The notes below the pieces were generated by a model. The model was given only the letters and a program-made list of their open reading frames with translations, was not told the DNA's origin and did not search any database. Below, piece by piece: positions 21,040-30,179 of a stretch of DNA of 64,000 nucleotides (positions are counted from its first letter, which is position 1; every line of letters starts with the position of its first letter). This DNA is from Symbiodinium microadriaticum. Lineage: Eukaryota > Sar > Dinophyceae > Suessiales > Symbiodiniaceae. The stretch lies in contig LSRX01001115.1 in NCBI GenBank assembly GCA_001939145.1, positions 153,055 through 217,054 on the forward strand, given 5' to 3'. Both the position numbers and the translations under genes were made by a program.

Positions 21040-21714
21040 TCTCCCTAAACTTCAGACATCTTGTTGAGCGCTGCAGCAGCATCAGAACTCCGCTCGCTCA
21101 AATTCTGGGTGGCATCCTGGCAGAACCCACTGCTGTCTGTTGCCATATTCACTTTCAAGAAATCCCCTAGTCTTCAGCTGGCTTCTCGGTAAACCGTCGG
21201 ATTGATCCCCAAATGAAACAGTTTACGGTATGAGAGCAAGAGGAGCCTCTGCTTTGTGGGAAGCAACCAACTCTCTGAGGCTTTTTGCGCTCCAATGCGA
21301 TACTCTGGGCCTTCCCCAGGCCGAAGCTCCTCGCCATGGCCACTCTGCTGCAGGCGGAGGAACCGGCGAAGCCTCAAACGAGCACGATGACCGCGGACCG
21401 AGGGCTCAGGCCAGGGCGGCCCTCAGCCCTCCAGGCTTCTATCCCTGCCATAAGGCTTTTAGGGCTCTAGGGGAGAGGAAGCAGTTGCAGTCGCTGCAGG
21501 GATTCGTCGAGTCACCTTCCCCTTCGTGTATGCCCCCCCAGACTACAGCTACAGCTACGTAGCCTGGCACATGGCTAAGTGCTCTTGCAGCTCCGCAGTG
21601 CCTCCATTTGCTGCATACCGCAGCGGCTGCAGTAGGATGCCTTGCTGGTTATGACAGATCTCACGGGCAGTGAATCTGCCGGCTGCAAGGTGGTCAGAAA
21701 GGATGGCTCAGTAG

Positions 21715-21804
21715 TCAAACGTAGCGAAGTGCGTCGGCCTCTGGAGAAATAGCAGCACCACAGTAGGAGCAGCGTGGCATCGCAGGGGCCGCAGGCGGCG
21801 GCGC
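21715..21804 (-). CDS. C-terminal exon of a possible CxxC zinc-ribbon protein
   Basis: After an acceptor-like ACCCAAG the frame reads APPPAAPAMPRCSYCGAAIS, then PEADALRYV and a stop. CSYCG is a typical zinc-ribbon knuckle, but only one CxxC is visible, so the partner would lie upstream. Immediately upstream is a (GCA)n/(CA)n microsatellite, suggesting an intron there. Confidence 0.42.
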   Translation of the reverse strand, partial: APPPAAPAMPRCSYCGAAISPEADALRYV

Positions 21805-21835
21805 CTTGGGTGCACAGAAGGCACAAGCGCGCGCG

Positions 21836-21861
21836 CACGCACACACACACACACACACACA

Positions 21862-21908
<47 letters not shown>
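21836..21908. repeat. CA and CAG microsatellites
   Basis: (CA)n at about 21839-21863 is directly followed by (CAG)n at about 21864-21908. The latter produces poly-Leu, poly-Ala or poly-Cys ORFs depending on frame. Confidence 0.92.
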
Positions 21909-21909
<1 letters not shown>

Positions 21910-22536
21910 TACGAGGTAACAAAGACTGTGGATGTGACCGGTCTCCGCTCAATGGGCGATGGAGCTCGAGGAGCAGGAAAGCCTGGACACGAAGGAAAAA
22001 GGAGCTGCAAGTCATAGCAGCTTCCGAACATTGTCTGGGGTAAAAGCGCGCTGACGGTCCGGCTGCCGATATCGGGTTGCGTGCGAATGACCCTGGCATA
22101 GCAGACTCTGACAGGAACGGTCATGTGGGAACATGTTGGCACAGGGGCCGCCTGCGCCTTCGTGCAGGCGCGGCGCAGGCGGTGCGGGAGCAGAGCCCGG
22201 GCCCGGCGGACCAGCATCTGGCCTGGCAGAAAGCGGGCAAGAGGCATCCGATTGAAGCGGCCGGTGCTTGCCTTGCTGAACGCACATCAAAGAGGGCCGT
22301 GTGTCGCTGCAAAATCTCGGACCTCAAGCGCCGCGCTCATGATGCGGCACTCCGACACCAGGAGCAGCAAACGAGCGTTTTGACTGGCCGAGGGCATGAC
22401 CCTTGCATGCCAAGCCCGCTCGCAGTCTTTGGCGCCCGAGCAGCAGAGATGACACCGGCAGTGGGGGCTGCACGGAAAGCCTTCAGAGATCCACGGCTCA
22501 GTGCTGGCGGGAGGCACACGGCGGATGCACAGTAGA
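21909..22536. other. GC-rich region, coding status unclear
   Basis: Several ORFs of 68-179 codons overlap on both strands. Some minus-strand stretches are Pro/Ala-rich (PDAGPPGPGSAPAPPAP) and could be exons of the gene ending at 21715. Frames compete, so nothing is called. Confidence 0.3.
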
Positions 22537-22677
22537 TTGCAAGGATCCACAGAACTGGCCGTCCTGCATAGGGTCACCCAGTGCGCTGCCAAACTCGTCG
22601 GCGAACCACACCTGCCAGAGATCGCATAGCGAACTAGCAACATTGACGAAGTCGTCCTCTTCGTCGATGGGCCTCCT
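22537..22677 (-). CDS. Probable coding exon, acidic helical protein
   Basis: The frame reads RRPIDEEDDFVNVASSLCDL, then WQVWFADEFGSALGDPM and QDGQFCGSLQS. The acidic, aromatic composition and absence of low complexity support coding. A GT inside TGGCAG|GTGTGG could be an alternative donor. No family is recognised. Confidence 0.4.
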
Positions 22678-23792
22678 GGTATCTCTGGTCGAGTGCCGCA
22701 ACACGCTCAAGGAACATATGTCCATCTGTTGACCTGGAGCAAGAGGAACAGGACGAAACTAAGGAGGAAAACGTGTAACGGGTTGCGACATTCCAATGTA
22801 GCTCAAACCTGCAAACCACAACATAAGCCGTCACAGCGTGGAGTTCGCTAGGTTGCTTCCGTGCAGCGTTGTTCCTGGATGAGGCAGGGGCGTAGCTACG
22901 ACAAAAGCACGAAACAGAAACCATAACAGCGTATTTCGGGCTTAGATGAATCCCCGATTTCGCAGGGGCCCGCACGACTCCAGGATGCGGTCCAGATCCG
23001 TGCAGTAGGCCTAGCGCTTCGCAGTTGTAAGGTGTTGATTTGCTTGTGTCTGCATTGCAGAGAAACCACACCGGTTCTTCTGCTGCAACGGTGGGGTACT
23101 CTGCATGGCGGGCCAGCTACTGAGGAAGGGTGCCTCCAATGCCTTCTGCTCTTGTGCATCCATACCTCACCGTGCCGAGACATGTGTATCATCAATCACC
23201 CATCAACTCCAGCCGAGTGCAGCACGCTCCCAGGGAAGATCTGTGCGCCTCTCACATGACCCGTTCCCAGTTATTCACAGCTCGTGCTCAGTTGCTTCGA
23301 GCACCTGGGCGAGATGCCGGCCATGGCAGGCATGTCAGCTCAGTTCCGATCTTCCGCAAACCTGTGCACCTCTGAGACCTCGCTGGTGCCACTTGAGCTG
23401 GCATTGATCTACAGCATATTCGTTGCTATCTTGCGGAAGTGTCCAGTTATGTCATGGAAGCATGTCATGCTGTCTTCGATTTGTACAGTCAAGCTACAGC
23501 GACGGGACCTTCGCAGACCTCCCTGACATTTGACATGGCTCTTGCAGTACAAAATCAACTCGAGGGAATTTCTTGAGACGGAGAGTTGGAGTCGATTTCA
23601 GTCTCAAGAGGCCTCCTTTGTACAAACAGCTAGACCGATGGCCCATCGCATTCTAGCTGTGCAGCCGCACCTAATGGTGTGCCCAGAATGCCCAGAGAAG
23701 TGAGACAGCGGCCGTCACTGCACAACATCCGAATCCCGGAGCAGCGGGTCCATGTGGCACAGGCCGTCAGAAAGGCCTCGCACAAGCGACAC
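22678..23792. other. Spacer or intronic region, no supported gene
   Basis: Short ORFs on both strands, none convincingly protein-like. No large repeats. Confidence 0.35.
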
Positions 23793-23820
23793 ACACACAC
23801 ACACACACACCACACACAAG
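23790..23820. repeat. CA dinucleotide microsatellite
   Basis: A (CA)n run sits eight bases beyond the donor of the neighbouring exon, so it lies at the 5' end of an intron on the minus strand. Confidence 0.9.
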
Positions 23821-23827
23821 ATCGTAC

Positions 23828-23999
23828 CCGTGCCCGGACAATCATTCCAATGCTCTGGAGGATGCCTGGCCAAAGCGGGTTCGTTGCGGACCACCAAGCC
23901 TCGGTAATCCGGAAGCCCCTCGGCGCTCTTCAGAACAAGCTCTTCCGCCTCTTGCGATGCTGCGATCCTATCCTTCAGCTCCTTTCTCTCACTTGCCAC
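23828..23999 (-). CDS. Well-supported internal exon, unknown protein
   Basis: The acceptor CTTATAAG|GTGGC and donor GGCACGG|GTACG delimit a 172-base exon. It reads VASERKELKDRIAASQEAE, then ELVLKSAEGLPDYRGLVV, then ALARHPPEHWNDCPGT. The first half is a charged helix and the second looks globular. It starts in phase 0 and ends with one extra base. The (CA)n run lies just inside the following intron. I do not recognise the domain. Confidence 0.55.
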
Positions 24000-24545
24000 C
24001 TTATAAGGCACAGGCGAAGACCAGCGCCTCGGTCAAAAGTCACGAAAAGCTGTCTACCCTCCAAGTTTTCCACACCTCACAAGTTGCAGAGACCTCGTAC
24101 AGTACAGACTTCATCCACACACATGAAAACAAAGCACGGGCTGCAGCGAACCTGAGCACCGAGCTAGGGCAACGAAGTGTGCCTGCAACCGAAGCAGCAT
24201 GGAGTCGGGGGCGCCCAGGCCTGGACAGTGCAGAGTGGCGTTGGGAAGTGCAGGAGTGCGTCCCGCCTGTGCTCAGAAGCTCTGAACCTGGCAAAGCCGA
24301 AGCGGGAGCGGGACGGCGGGAAGCGGCGGGAAGTGGGGACCACAGGAAGTCTGACATCAAGACGGAAAGCTCGCCCGGAGCACCGGAGCCGAGTTCGATC
24401 ACGGCTGCTGAGGCGCAGGAGAGGCTCCCTCCAAGCTTTCCGACACTCCGCAGACGCCAAGATCAGAGTTTCTTGGAAGGGCGCCTGCAACAGCGTCTGC
24501 ACAGCTGAAAGGAAAGGATCCCGCGATCACCAGGAGCAGCGACAC
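24000..24545. other. Intronic or spacer, possible short exon
   Basis: A short minus-strand stretch near 24058-24130 (SCVWMKSVLYEVSATCEVW) could be an exon after a CTGCAG acceptor, but its ends are ambiguous. Overlapping ORFs at 24160-24500 are Arg/Ser-rich on both strands and not called. Confidence 0.3.
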
Positions 24546-24746
24546 CTGGCGAAGGAAGCGATGCCACAAAAATCCCTCATCCGTTCCAGCTGCAACGACC
24601 ACTCGTTTGCCACCAACTGATCCGGACCAAAATACCCCTCGACTCGGATACCCAACATCCCTCTCGAATCCTTGTACGTTCCACCCGAATTAAACTGCGC
24701 CTGTATGCCCTCGAGGACCGCTCTGCAGCCTCCTCCAGCCAAAATG
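24546..24746 (-). CDS. Well-supported internal exon, unknown globular protein
   Basis: The exon lies between acceptor TCATCAG|C and donor CGCCAG|GTGTCG (201 bases). It reads ILAGGGCRAVLEGIQAQF, NSGGTYKDSRGMLGIRVEG, then YFGPDQLVANEWSLQLERM. The composition is clearly globular, and the GGTYKDSRGMLGI stretch has the feel of a glycine-rich loop. The gene continues in both directions. No family is recognised. Confidence 0.55.
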
Positions 24747-24833
24747 CTGATGAACTATGATCCAAGCCAGGATGAACAGGGCGGATTGTTCTTTTTCGAT
24801 TCTGAGCTTCGTCATGGGCAGTCCACATGTATG

Positions 24834-24956
24834 TCACTGCTGTGCACGAAAGCAGAAGCCACCTCTTCTTGGCTGCTTCCTATTCATGTAGAGGCAGCCC
24901 AGCACGAAAGCGACGGGCAGAAGGCCGCAAATGCCTGCTATGCCAAGGTTGCTTGT
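24834..24956 (-). CDS. C-terminal exon with single transmembrane helix and basic tail
   Basis: The frame reads SNLGIAGICGLLPVAFVLGC, then LYMNRKQPRRGGFCFRAQQ and a TGA. This is one membrane helix followed by a Lys/Arg-rich cytosolic tail (positive-inside), the typical end of a type I membrane protein. Upstream, a segment near 25030-25115 (SGVDIRVGTAGFLQ) may be the preceding exon. Because it ends at 24834, the exon at 24546-24746 belongs to a different gene or to an alternative 3' end. Confidence 0.5.
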   Translation of the reverse strand, partial: TSNLGIAGICGLLPVAFVLGCLYMNRKQPRRGGFCFRAQQ

Positions 24957-26025
24957 GCGTGGGTGTGTCGGCGATTGAATGTGTGCGACGGTAAGGGAAT
25001 GCAGCGGCACCTGCCAGCCAGACATCCACATTGCCAGGCCATCCTGCCATGGAAAGCACATCTGCAAGAAGCCAGCGGTGCCCACCCGAATGTCCACACC
25101 CGATCCCTTGTACAAATGGCTGGGTCACGTGCTGATTAAGGCTTGCACCTCCTGGCGTCCTAGTGAACATCTTCCCAGACAGCTACAAGCATGGCACGCG
25201 CACTTTCCAGGAAGCCTGGCTCAGCCGGCAGTGGCACAGCCTTGTGCAGTCGGACAATCGGCAAACCGCGGGTCCCTCCTGCCCGAGGGTTGCCTGCTGT
25301 ATGAGCGGTGCCATGGCATCCACCGGGCCGGATCTGAAGATGGTGAATTTCTAAGTTGTCTCGATTCTATGAACCTCAGATCCCCACAACCCGTCTTGGA
25401 GCTGGGTCCGGTCTTGCAGCGTTGCCCTGCTGTCGTACGACTTGTTCGACGAATGGTGGCGCTCGAGAACGTCTGCTCGGAGCAATGAACCGAAGTTCTG
25501 CGTGGCACCTACCAGCACACTTCCCAGAGACTCTGGTTGCGAGTCTGCACCGGCATTGCCTTTGTGGCATGGAAGCATCGCGGCATGTCACTGAGACGGA
25601 GTCTTTGGTTCATGCACTAGCACTGCAATAGCAATGCGGACAGGACGGGCCTCACATCGCAGGCAGTAGGTGCATACATAGATTGAGCCAACATGCTCTC
25701 TCTTGAAAGGCAAGGTCCGATCTACATGAGAAAGTCTGTACAAGTAGCTCCTTAGGCGCTACGGAGATGCTAACCTCAAAGCACACTGCAGAGCAAGCTG
25801 CAACTCTTTCCACTTGCCAAAAGTTCTGCCCGTTTCTGCGCCAAGTCTTTGGTTGCATAGACCCGACGAACAAGAAGTGTAACCTCACTTTGCACCGCCT
25901 CAATGTAGTCTCAATGAGTGCTACTGTATTGCCGATGCGCATGAACGAAAGTGTTCCGGCTGCAACTGCTGACGGACTTGGGGATTCATGTCTGAAGACT
26001 GTGGGCTCAAGCCAAGCTTATGTTG
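24957..26025. other. Region with uncertain coding content
   Basis: Minus-strand frames at 25351-25560 (SLLRADVLERHHSSNKSYD) and 25030-25115 could be exons, but competing ORFs are equally long. The rest shows nothing distinctive. Confidence 0.3.
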
Positions 26026-26158
26026 CTAGCTAAGTTTGGACTCGAAGCCAAACTGCCACCCAGAGGGGTCAGGCTTGGCGCAGCTCATTTCGGCCGCAGC
26101 AGCCTCGTCCAGGTGCCCTCGGAAGGAGAGTTGGGCAAGATACGACTCGGTATGATCA
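26026..26158 (-). CDS. C-terminal exon, unknown protein
   Basis: A strong acceptor (TTTTCTTTGTGCAG|T) opens a frame reading DHTESYLAQLSFRGHLDEAA, then AAEMSCAKPDPSGWQFGFES, ending KLS and TAG. Balanced composition and the good polypyrimidine tract support it. No family is recognised. Confidence 0.5.
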
Positions 26159-26588
26159 CTGCACAAAGAAAAGCCGCCATGCTTTAGACTAGGGAGTTGT
26201 CGTTGTGAGGGTCTCGAACTGGTCAAAAAATGGGCACCATAAAGCTCCGTGACCGGAATTCTCAGACTCGTTGTAAGGTTCCCTGCAAGCCACTGCTAGT
26301 CAAGGCAGAGAGATCCTCCAAAACGAGCTTTCGGAACAAGTCTGCCTGCAAGAACTGAAAAAGCAGAGAGTGTGAAACAGGCGGAGACCGGCAAACTCCG
26401 GTTGGGAGCACTCCCACGATCCTGAGGCCTGTGCAGTCCTCTTTTTCTTCATCTTGAGGCTTATCCTGCTTCGAGAGCACCGACATTGCAGCAACTCAGC
26501 AACCGTCGTCTTGAGGGCCATGGTCCTCTTCCCTGCGCTCACGCGGTGCTTGGACTCCTCCGCGACCTCCCGAGAGCGGTGCGAACAC

Positions 26589-26688
26589 CTTCTCGCCGAG
26601 CCATGCAGAGGCGGATGGCGGAGGCCCGAGCAATTTCGCCCTCCAGCTGCTTGAGGCTGAGAGCGAACTCCTCTGAGCCATCTAAGAT
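26589..26688 (-). CDS. Probable exon, charged helix
   Basis: The frame reads ILDGSEEFALSLKQLEGEIA followed by RASAIRLCMARREG and then a GT (GAGAAG|GTGTTC). The next part, about 26500-26570, may hold a second exon (VAEESKHRVSAGKRTMALK). Coiled-coil-like, with no recognisable family. Confidence 0.42.
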
Positions 26689-27974
26689 GTTGACCCCTCA
26701 AACACCACACAGACACTCAGGCAAGAAGACGCAGTCCTTGGCGCCGTCACATACGCGCACTTCAACCGAACGCACATCAAAACTGACCTGCGCATGCGCA
26801 CTGCATGTGGCCATCCGCTACTGTACTAGCCCGGGCTGTGGGAGATCCGAAGAGCCTAGTTCTAAGTGTCTTCCCGTGCCGCGTGCCTTCACTTCTCCGC
26901 GAGTGGCTGCCTCAATCGCCTCAGCATGCGCGACACAGAGATCTTCCTCCGAAACTCAAAATACGCACAGCCCGTTACGTTCCAGCTAACAGCCATCCAA
27001 AATCTGGAAGTCACCGCTCAAGGATCACATTTTCCGTCGCGCCGGTGTCCCGCAGTCAAGCCGGATCTTGTACTTCAGGCTTAGGGCTCCCGCCCTTCCA
27101 GGCGAAGTGGGCAAGTTTCGGATTTTTTTTTCGACAAACGTGTTATGACCAGCTCGCTCGTCAAACCATACCCTCCATCCTTACGGGCCGTCACTCCTGC
27201 ATGACGCGCTTCATGTGGCACAAGCACACATGTAGCGTAGCACTGCCTATGTACCGGCGCAGAAGCAATACATGCCGCCACGTGCCAAAACCCATTGCAC
27301 TAGCACCTTTGTGTCGGACCACAGGGTGCGGGGCAAGCTTTCTGCCTGGATTCTGTGCGTGGCTACATGAAGTTACGCACGCGAAGATGAGAAGCTGATG
27401 TGGAACTGGGCTTCCGGGAGGCATTCGGCTCCGTGGTGCGAACCACTTTCGTCCACAGCGCGATTTTTCGCAGGCTCTGCTCAGGATGGGAGCTGTAGGG
27501 CAGTGGTGAGGAGGAACCCAATCCATGACTAGTCTCGTCGCGACTCGTCCCCGACTCGTCCCCGACTCGTAGATTCCTTCAGCCTCCCTCTGGCTCCAAA
27601 GCCTTAAAGCGTCTGCTCTCAGGCTTCGGCCTCGGGCTCTCCCTCGGCGGAGACGTAGATGCAGACAAAGTCGCCCTCAGGGCTACCGTTTAAGGCGGCT
27701 GCGCAGTGCAGCTTTTGGGATGTCCTGTCCAAACTGGGCCTCGTCTGCCCAGGAATACTTTGTCAGGGGCCGGGCAGCAGATGCCTGCACGCGCAGATGC
27801 TTCGATCTCAAACCCACTGCCAAGCCATTGCAGACGTGCAGACACCAGGCTGTGCAGCGGTGCATTTCTCAGCACCCACAGCCTTAATCGCATCGCCTGT
27901 CATGGAGAGGGAGAAAAGGCCAGCATACAAGTCACAACCTGCACATGAATTGGACCGCCGATGCATCCGTTGGC
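26689..27974. other. Spacer or intronic region, no supported gene
   Basis: No frame is clearly coding. At 27533-27570 a short tandem CTCGTC(C/G)CCGA motif is repeated about four times. Confidence 0.35.
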
Positions 27975-28171
27975 CTGAGTCCGCATTTTGGGACTCAAGC
28001 TTGATGGGCTCGCCCCCATACACGTAGCGGAGCTCCGGTGGAAGCTCCTCAAATTCCCACCACATCTTGCAACCACTGCGCTGCAGCAACCAAATTCCAG
28101 CCTTTTCGTTGGCGTGCGCATAGTAGTAGCCTTGCCGCGTGGGATGCTCGCATGTTTTGGGTTTAGCAATC
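27975..28171 (-). CDS. Well-supported internal exon, aromatic-rich domain
   Basis: The acceptor GTGGTGCAG|G and GC donor GACTCAG|GCC delimit 197 bases. The frame reads RIAKPKTCEHPTRQGYYYAH, ANEKAGIWLLQRSGCKMWW, then EFEELPPELRYVYGGEPI and KLESQNADS. The Tyr/Trp-dense, globular composition looks like part of a small binding domain. It probably belongs with the Lys-rich exon at 28341-28535, although the phase at that junction is not clean. Family not recognised. Confidence 0.58.
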
Positions 28172-28340
28172 CTGCACCACAATGTAAACGACAAGCTTTA
28201 GACTTTGGAACATTTCTCGAGACCCAAATGCCACCACAGCACTGTTGCCACCGTTGTTGCGAATGGACTCCCGTAGGAAGGAATTCTCCGGCCGAACCTT
28301 TCAATACACAGTCTGAGCATACATGGCAGCAAAGCCATGC

Positions 28341-28535
28341 CTTTCTTTCGCAGCGGACATCTATCAAGTAGGTAGCCTTTACAATCTCTTTGGACCGTTG
28401 CAGGGCCTCCACGGCGTCAGCCTTAACTGTCAACGAAGCGCCGTCCTGAGCGACCGAGGGGCCGGGGGCGGACACTGCGGGAGGCTGCTTGGAACGTGCT
28501 CCAAGAGAGATTCGACGCTTCTTCGTTGCCAAGAA
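28341..28535 (-). CDS. Exon with basic N-terminal region, possibly nuclear protein
   Basis: The frame reads VLATKKRRISLGARSKQPP, then AVSAPGPSVAQDGASLTVK, then ADAVEALQRSKEIVKATYL and IDVRCERK. It ends at a GC-type donor (GAAAG|GCATGG). KKRR is a possible nuclear localisation signal. No ATG opens this frame, so at least one 5' exon is missing. Confidence 0.5.
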
Positions 28536-28954
28536 CCAGGTCCCCGCGCTTCGACGCCCTGCTCGCCAAGGCTTTGCTGTGCCTTACAACCAGTAGCCAG
28601 TGGTTGACCCCATGAAAGGCGTGAGAAAGACGAGGCAGGACACCTCCAAGACTTTCTTCACGGAGTTTCGTGACCTCGCGGCGGGGGGATGGCTCAAGCA
28701 CTAATCTGTACCAAACGGCCACGTGCGCAGCGCTGAACCGTGCAATGAGAGCTTCGCCCGTTTTGGAAGCTCAGCGCCAAAGTCACCTCGGGCAAGTCGG
28801 ATCGAACGAGCCTGCTACCTGCAATGTAGGACCTGCTGTGTGGTGCTTTTGAAGCTGGTTACGTGCAGGAAATCGGATGCGCCAACCCCCGCCCAGGGTG
28901 CCCGCCGGCCTCTGCATCCAGGCCCAAGGCTTCGCGAAGCCTCTCCTTCAGTGC

Positions 28955-29065
28955 CTGCGCGGCTCAAGGATGCGCAGAAGCAGCACAGGGTCACACCGCA
29001 CCTCACCAGTGATGTCCGCCGAAACTGACAGCTGCTGAGTGGCAGCCTTCGTGTAGAGGACAGTC
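28955..29065 (-). CDS. Well-supported internal exon, unknown protein
   Basis: The acceptor CTTGAG|G and GC donor CGCGCAG|GCACTG delimit 111 bases. The frame reads TVLYTKAATQQLSVSADITG followed by EVRCDPVLLLRILEPRR. An in-frame TGA lies upstream of the acceptor, and a TGA follows the donor within the intron, so the coding unit is confined between the splice signals. Family not recognised. Confidence 0.52.
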
Positions 29066-29609
29066 CTCAAGTCACCGGGTGCCAGGCGTGCCCATCAGAA
29101 GTGCAATAGTCTGGTGCGGTGAGGCCGAGGATGAGACAGGCTCAGCTCGCCTGCCTCCTGAAAGTGCCCCTACGGAAAACCCAGCAACTTCAACTGAAGG
29201 TCACGCAGTACACCCAAAAGCACGTGCTCGAAAAAAGATGCCCTTCTCAGTTCACTTCCTGAACCCGAAGAGTTCAAGAGCCGGAGCCTGGGCCGCCATC
29301 CCGCGCTTGCACCGAAGGTCAGGGGCCCCCCCGTATCTAAGCTTTGAGATCGTTTGAGGATCGGCGGAGGATGCCCGAAACTCGGCTCCATCTCATGGGC
29401 TTTCGTCACCTCTTGTCAACGCTTCCATGAGCTCGACGATTTTCGCTCCAAAGTTCGGGCACCTGCTTCTTCAGCGGCATGGCCTGCCGGGCTTGCACTT
29501 GCACAGCTCCTTTCGGCTCGTTCATGCCTTTGAAACTCCACAACCATCACCCTTGCACAGGCACGAAGGCTGCTACCACCACCACCGCCAGCAGTAAGCG
29601 CTGAGCACA
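29066..29609. other. Spacer or intronic region
   Basis: Short ORFs on both strands, none clearly coding. A possible exon end near 29416-29520 (HERAERSCASASPAGHAAEE) was considered but competes with other frames. Confidence 0.3.
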
Positions 29610-29878
29610 GCCGCAAAAAGCATCTAGCACCAAGACTTTGCTAAAGGTCGCGGAGATCCTCTGGGTGAAGTACATCTGGTCAGTCTGAAACGGCGGAGTG
29701 ACCACCGCCTTCACACGCGCAGAGCGCTGATTCCCCAGGCCTGACCGTGCCTGGCCCCTGCGCTGACGTTTCTGCAGCGCGAGGGCCGCATCCGCAGCGC
29801 TGCGGCGAAGCCTAAGAGCAAACCATCGGAAGGAAACTGTCGCAAGGAACATCCTTTTTATGACAGGTTTCGGCCTTT
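29610..29878 (-). CDS. Probable coding exon, basic Ala/Arg-rich protein
   Basis: After an acceptor-like GTCCAG the frame reads RPKPVIKRMFLATVSFRWFA, LRLRRSAADAALALQKRQRR, then VVTPPFQTDQMYFTQRISA and TFSKVLVLDAF. The composition is protein-like and this is the longest single-frame segment in the neighbourhood. The 3' boundary is uncertain. Confidence 0.42.
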
Positions 29879-30179
29879 CTGGACGCTGCCCTATCAATGA
29901 CAACGACCCTGAAGATAGTCCGACCTTCAGTGGGAAACGACGGGGCGGCTTGCGCTCCGGACATTTGGAGGGGCGCTTTCCTTTGATGTTGCTTGTCTGG
30001 GGGGCAAGCTGGTTGTGATTGTTAACCCCGGTCTTGCTCTCGATTCTGGCTGTTGCTGGGTTCTAGCTGTGCATCGGAAGCATGCCTGTCGGATCACGAA
30101 AACCGGCGATTCTTCAGATGTTGCAGTTGTTTTTGCTCGTGATGTTGCCAGTGTGGGCGGCCAGCTGCTGATTGTTGAA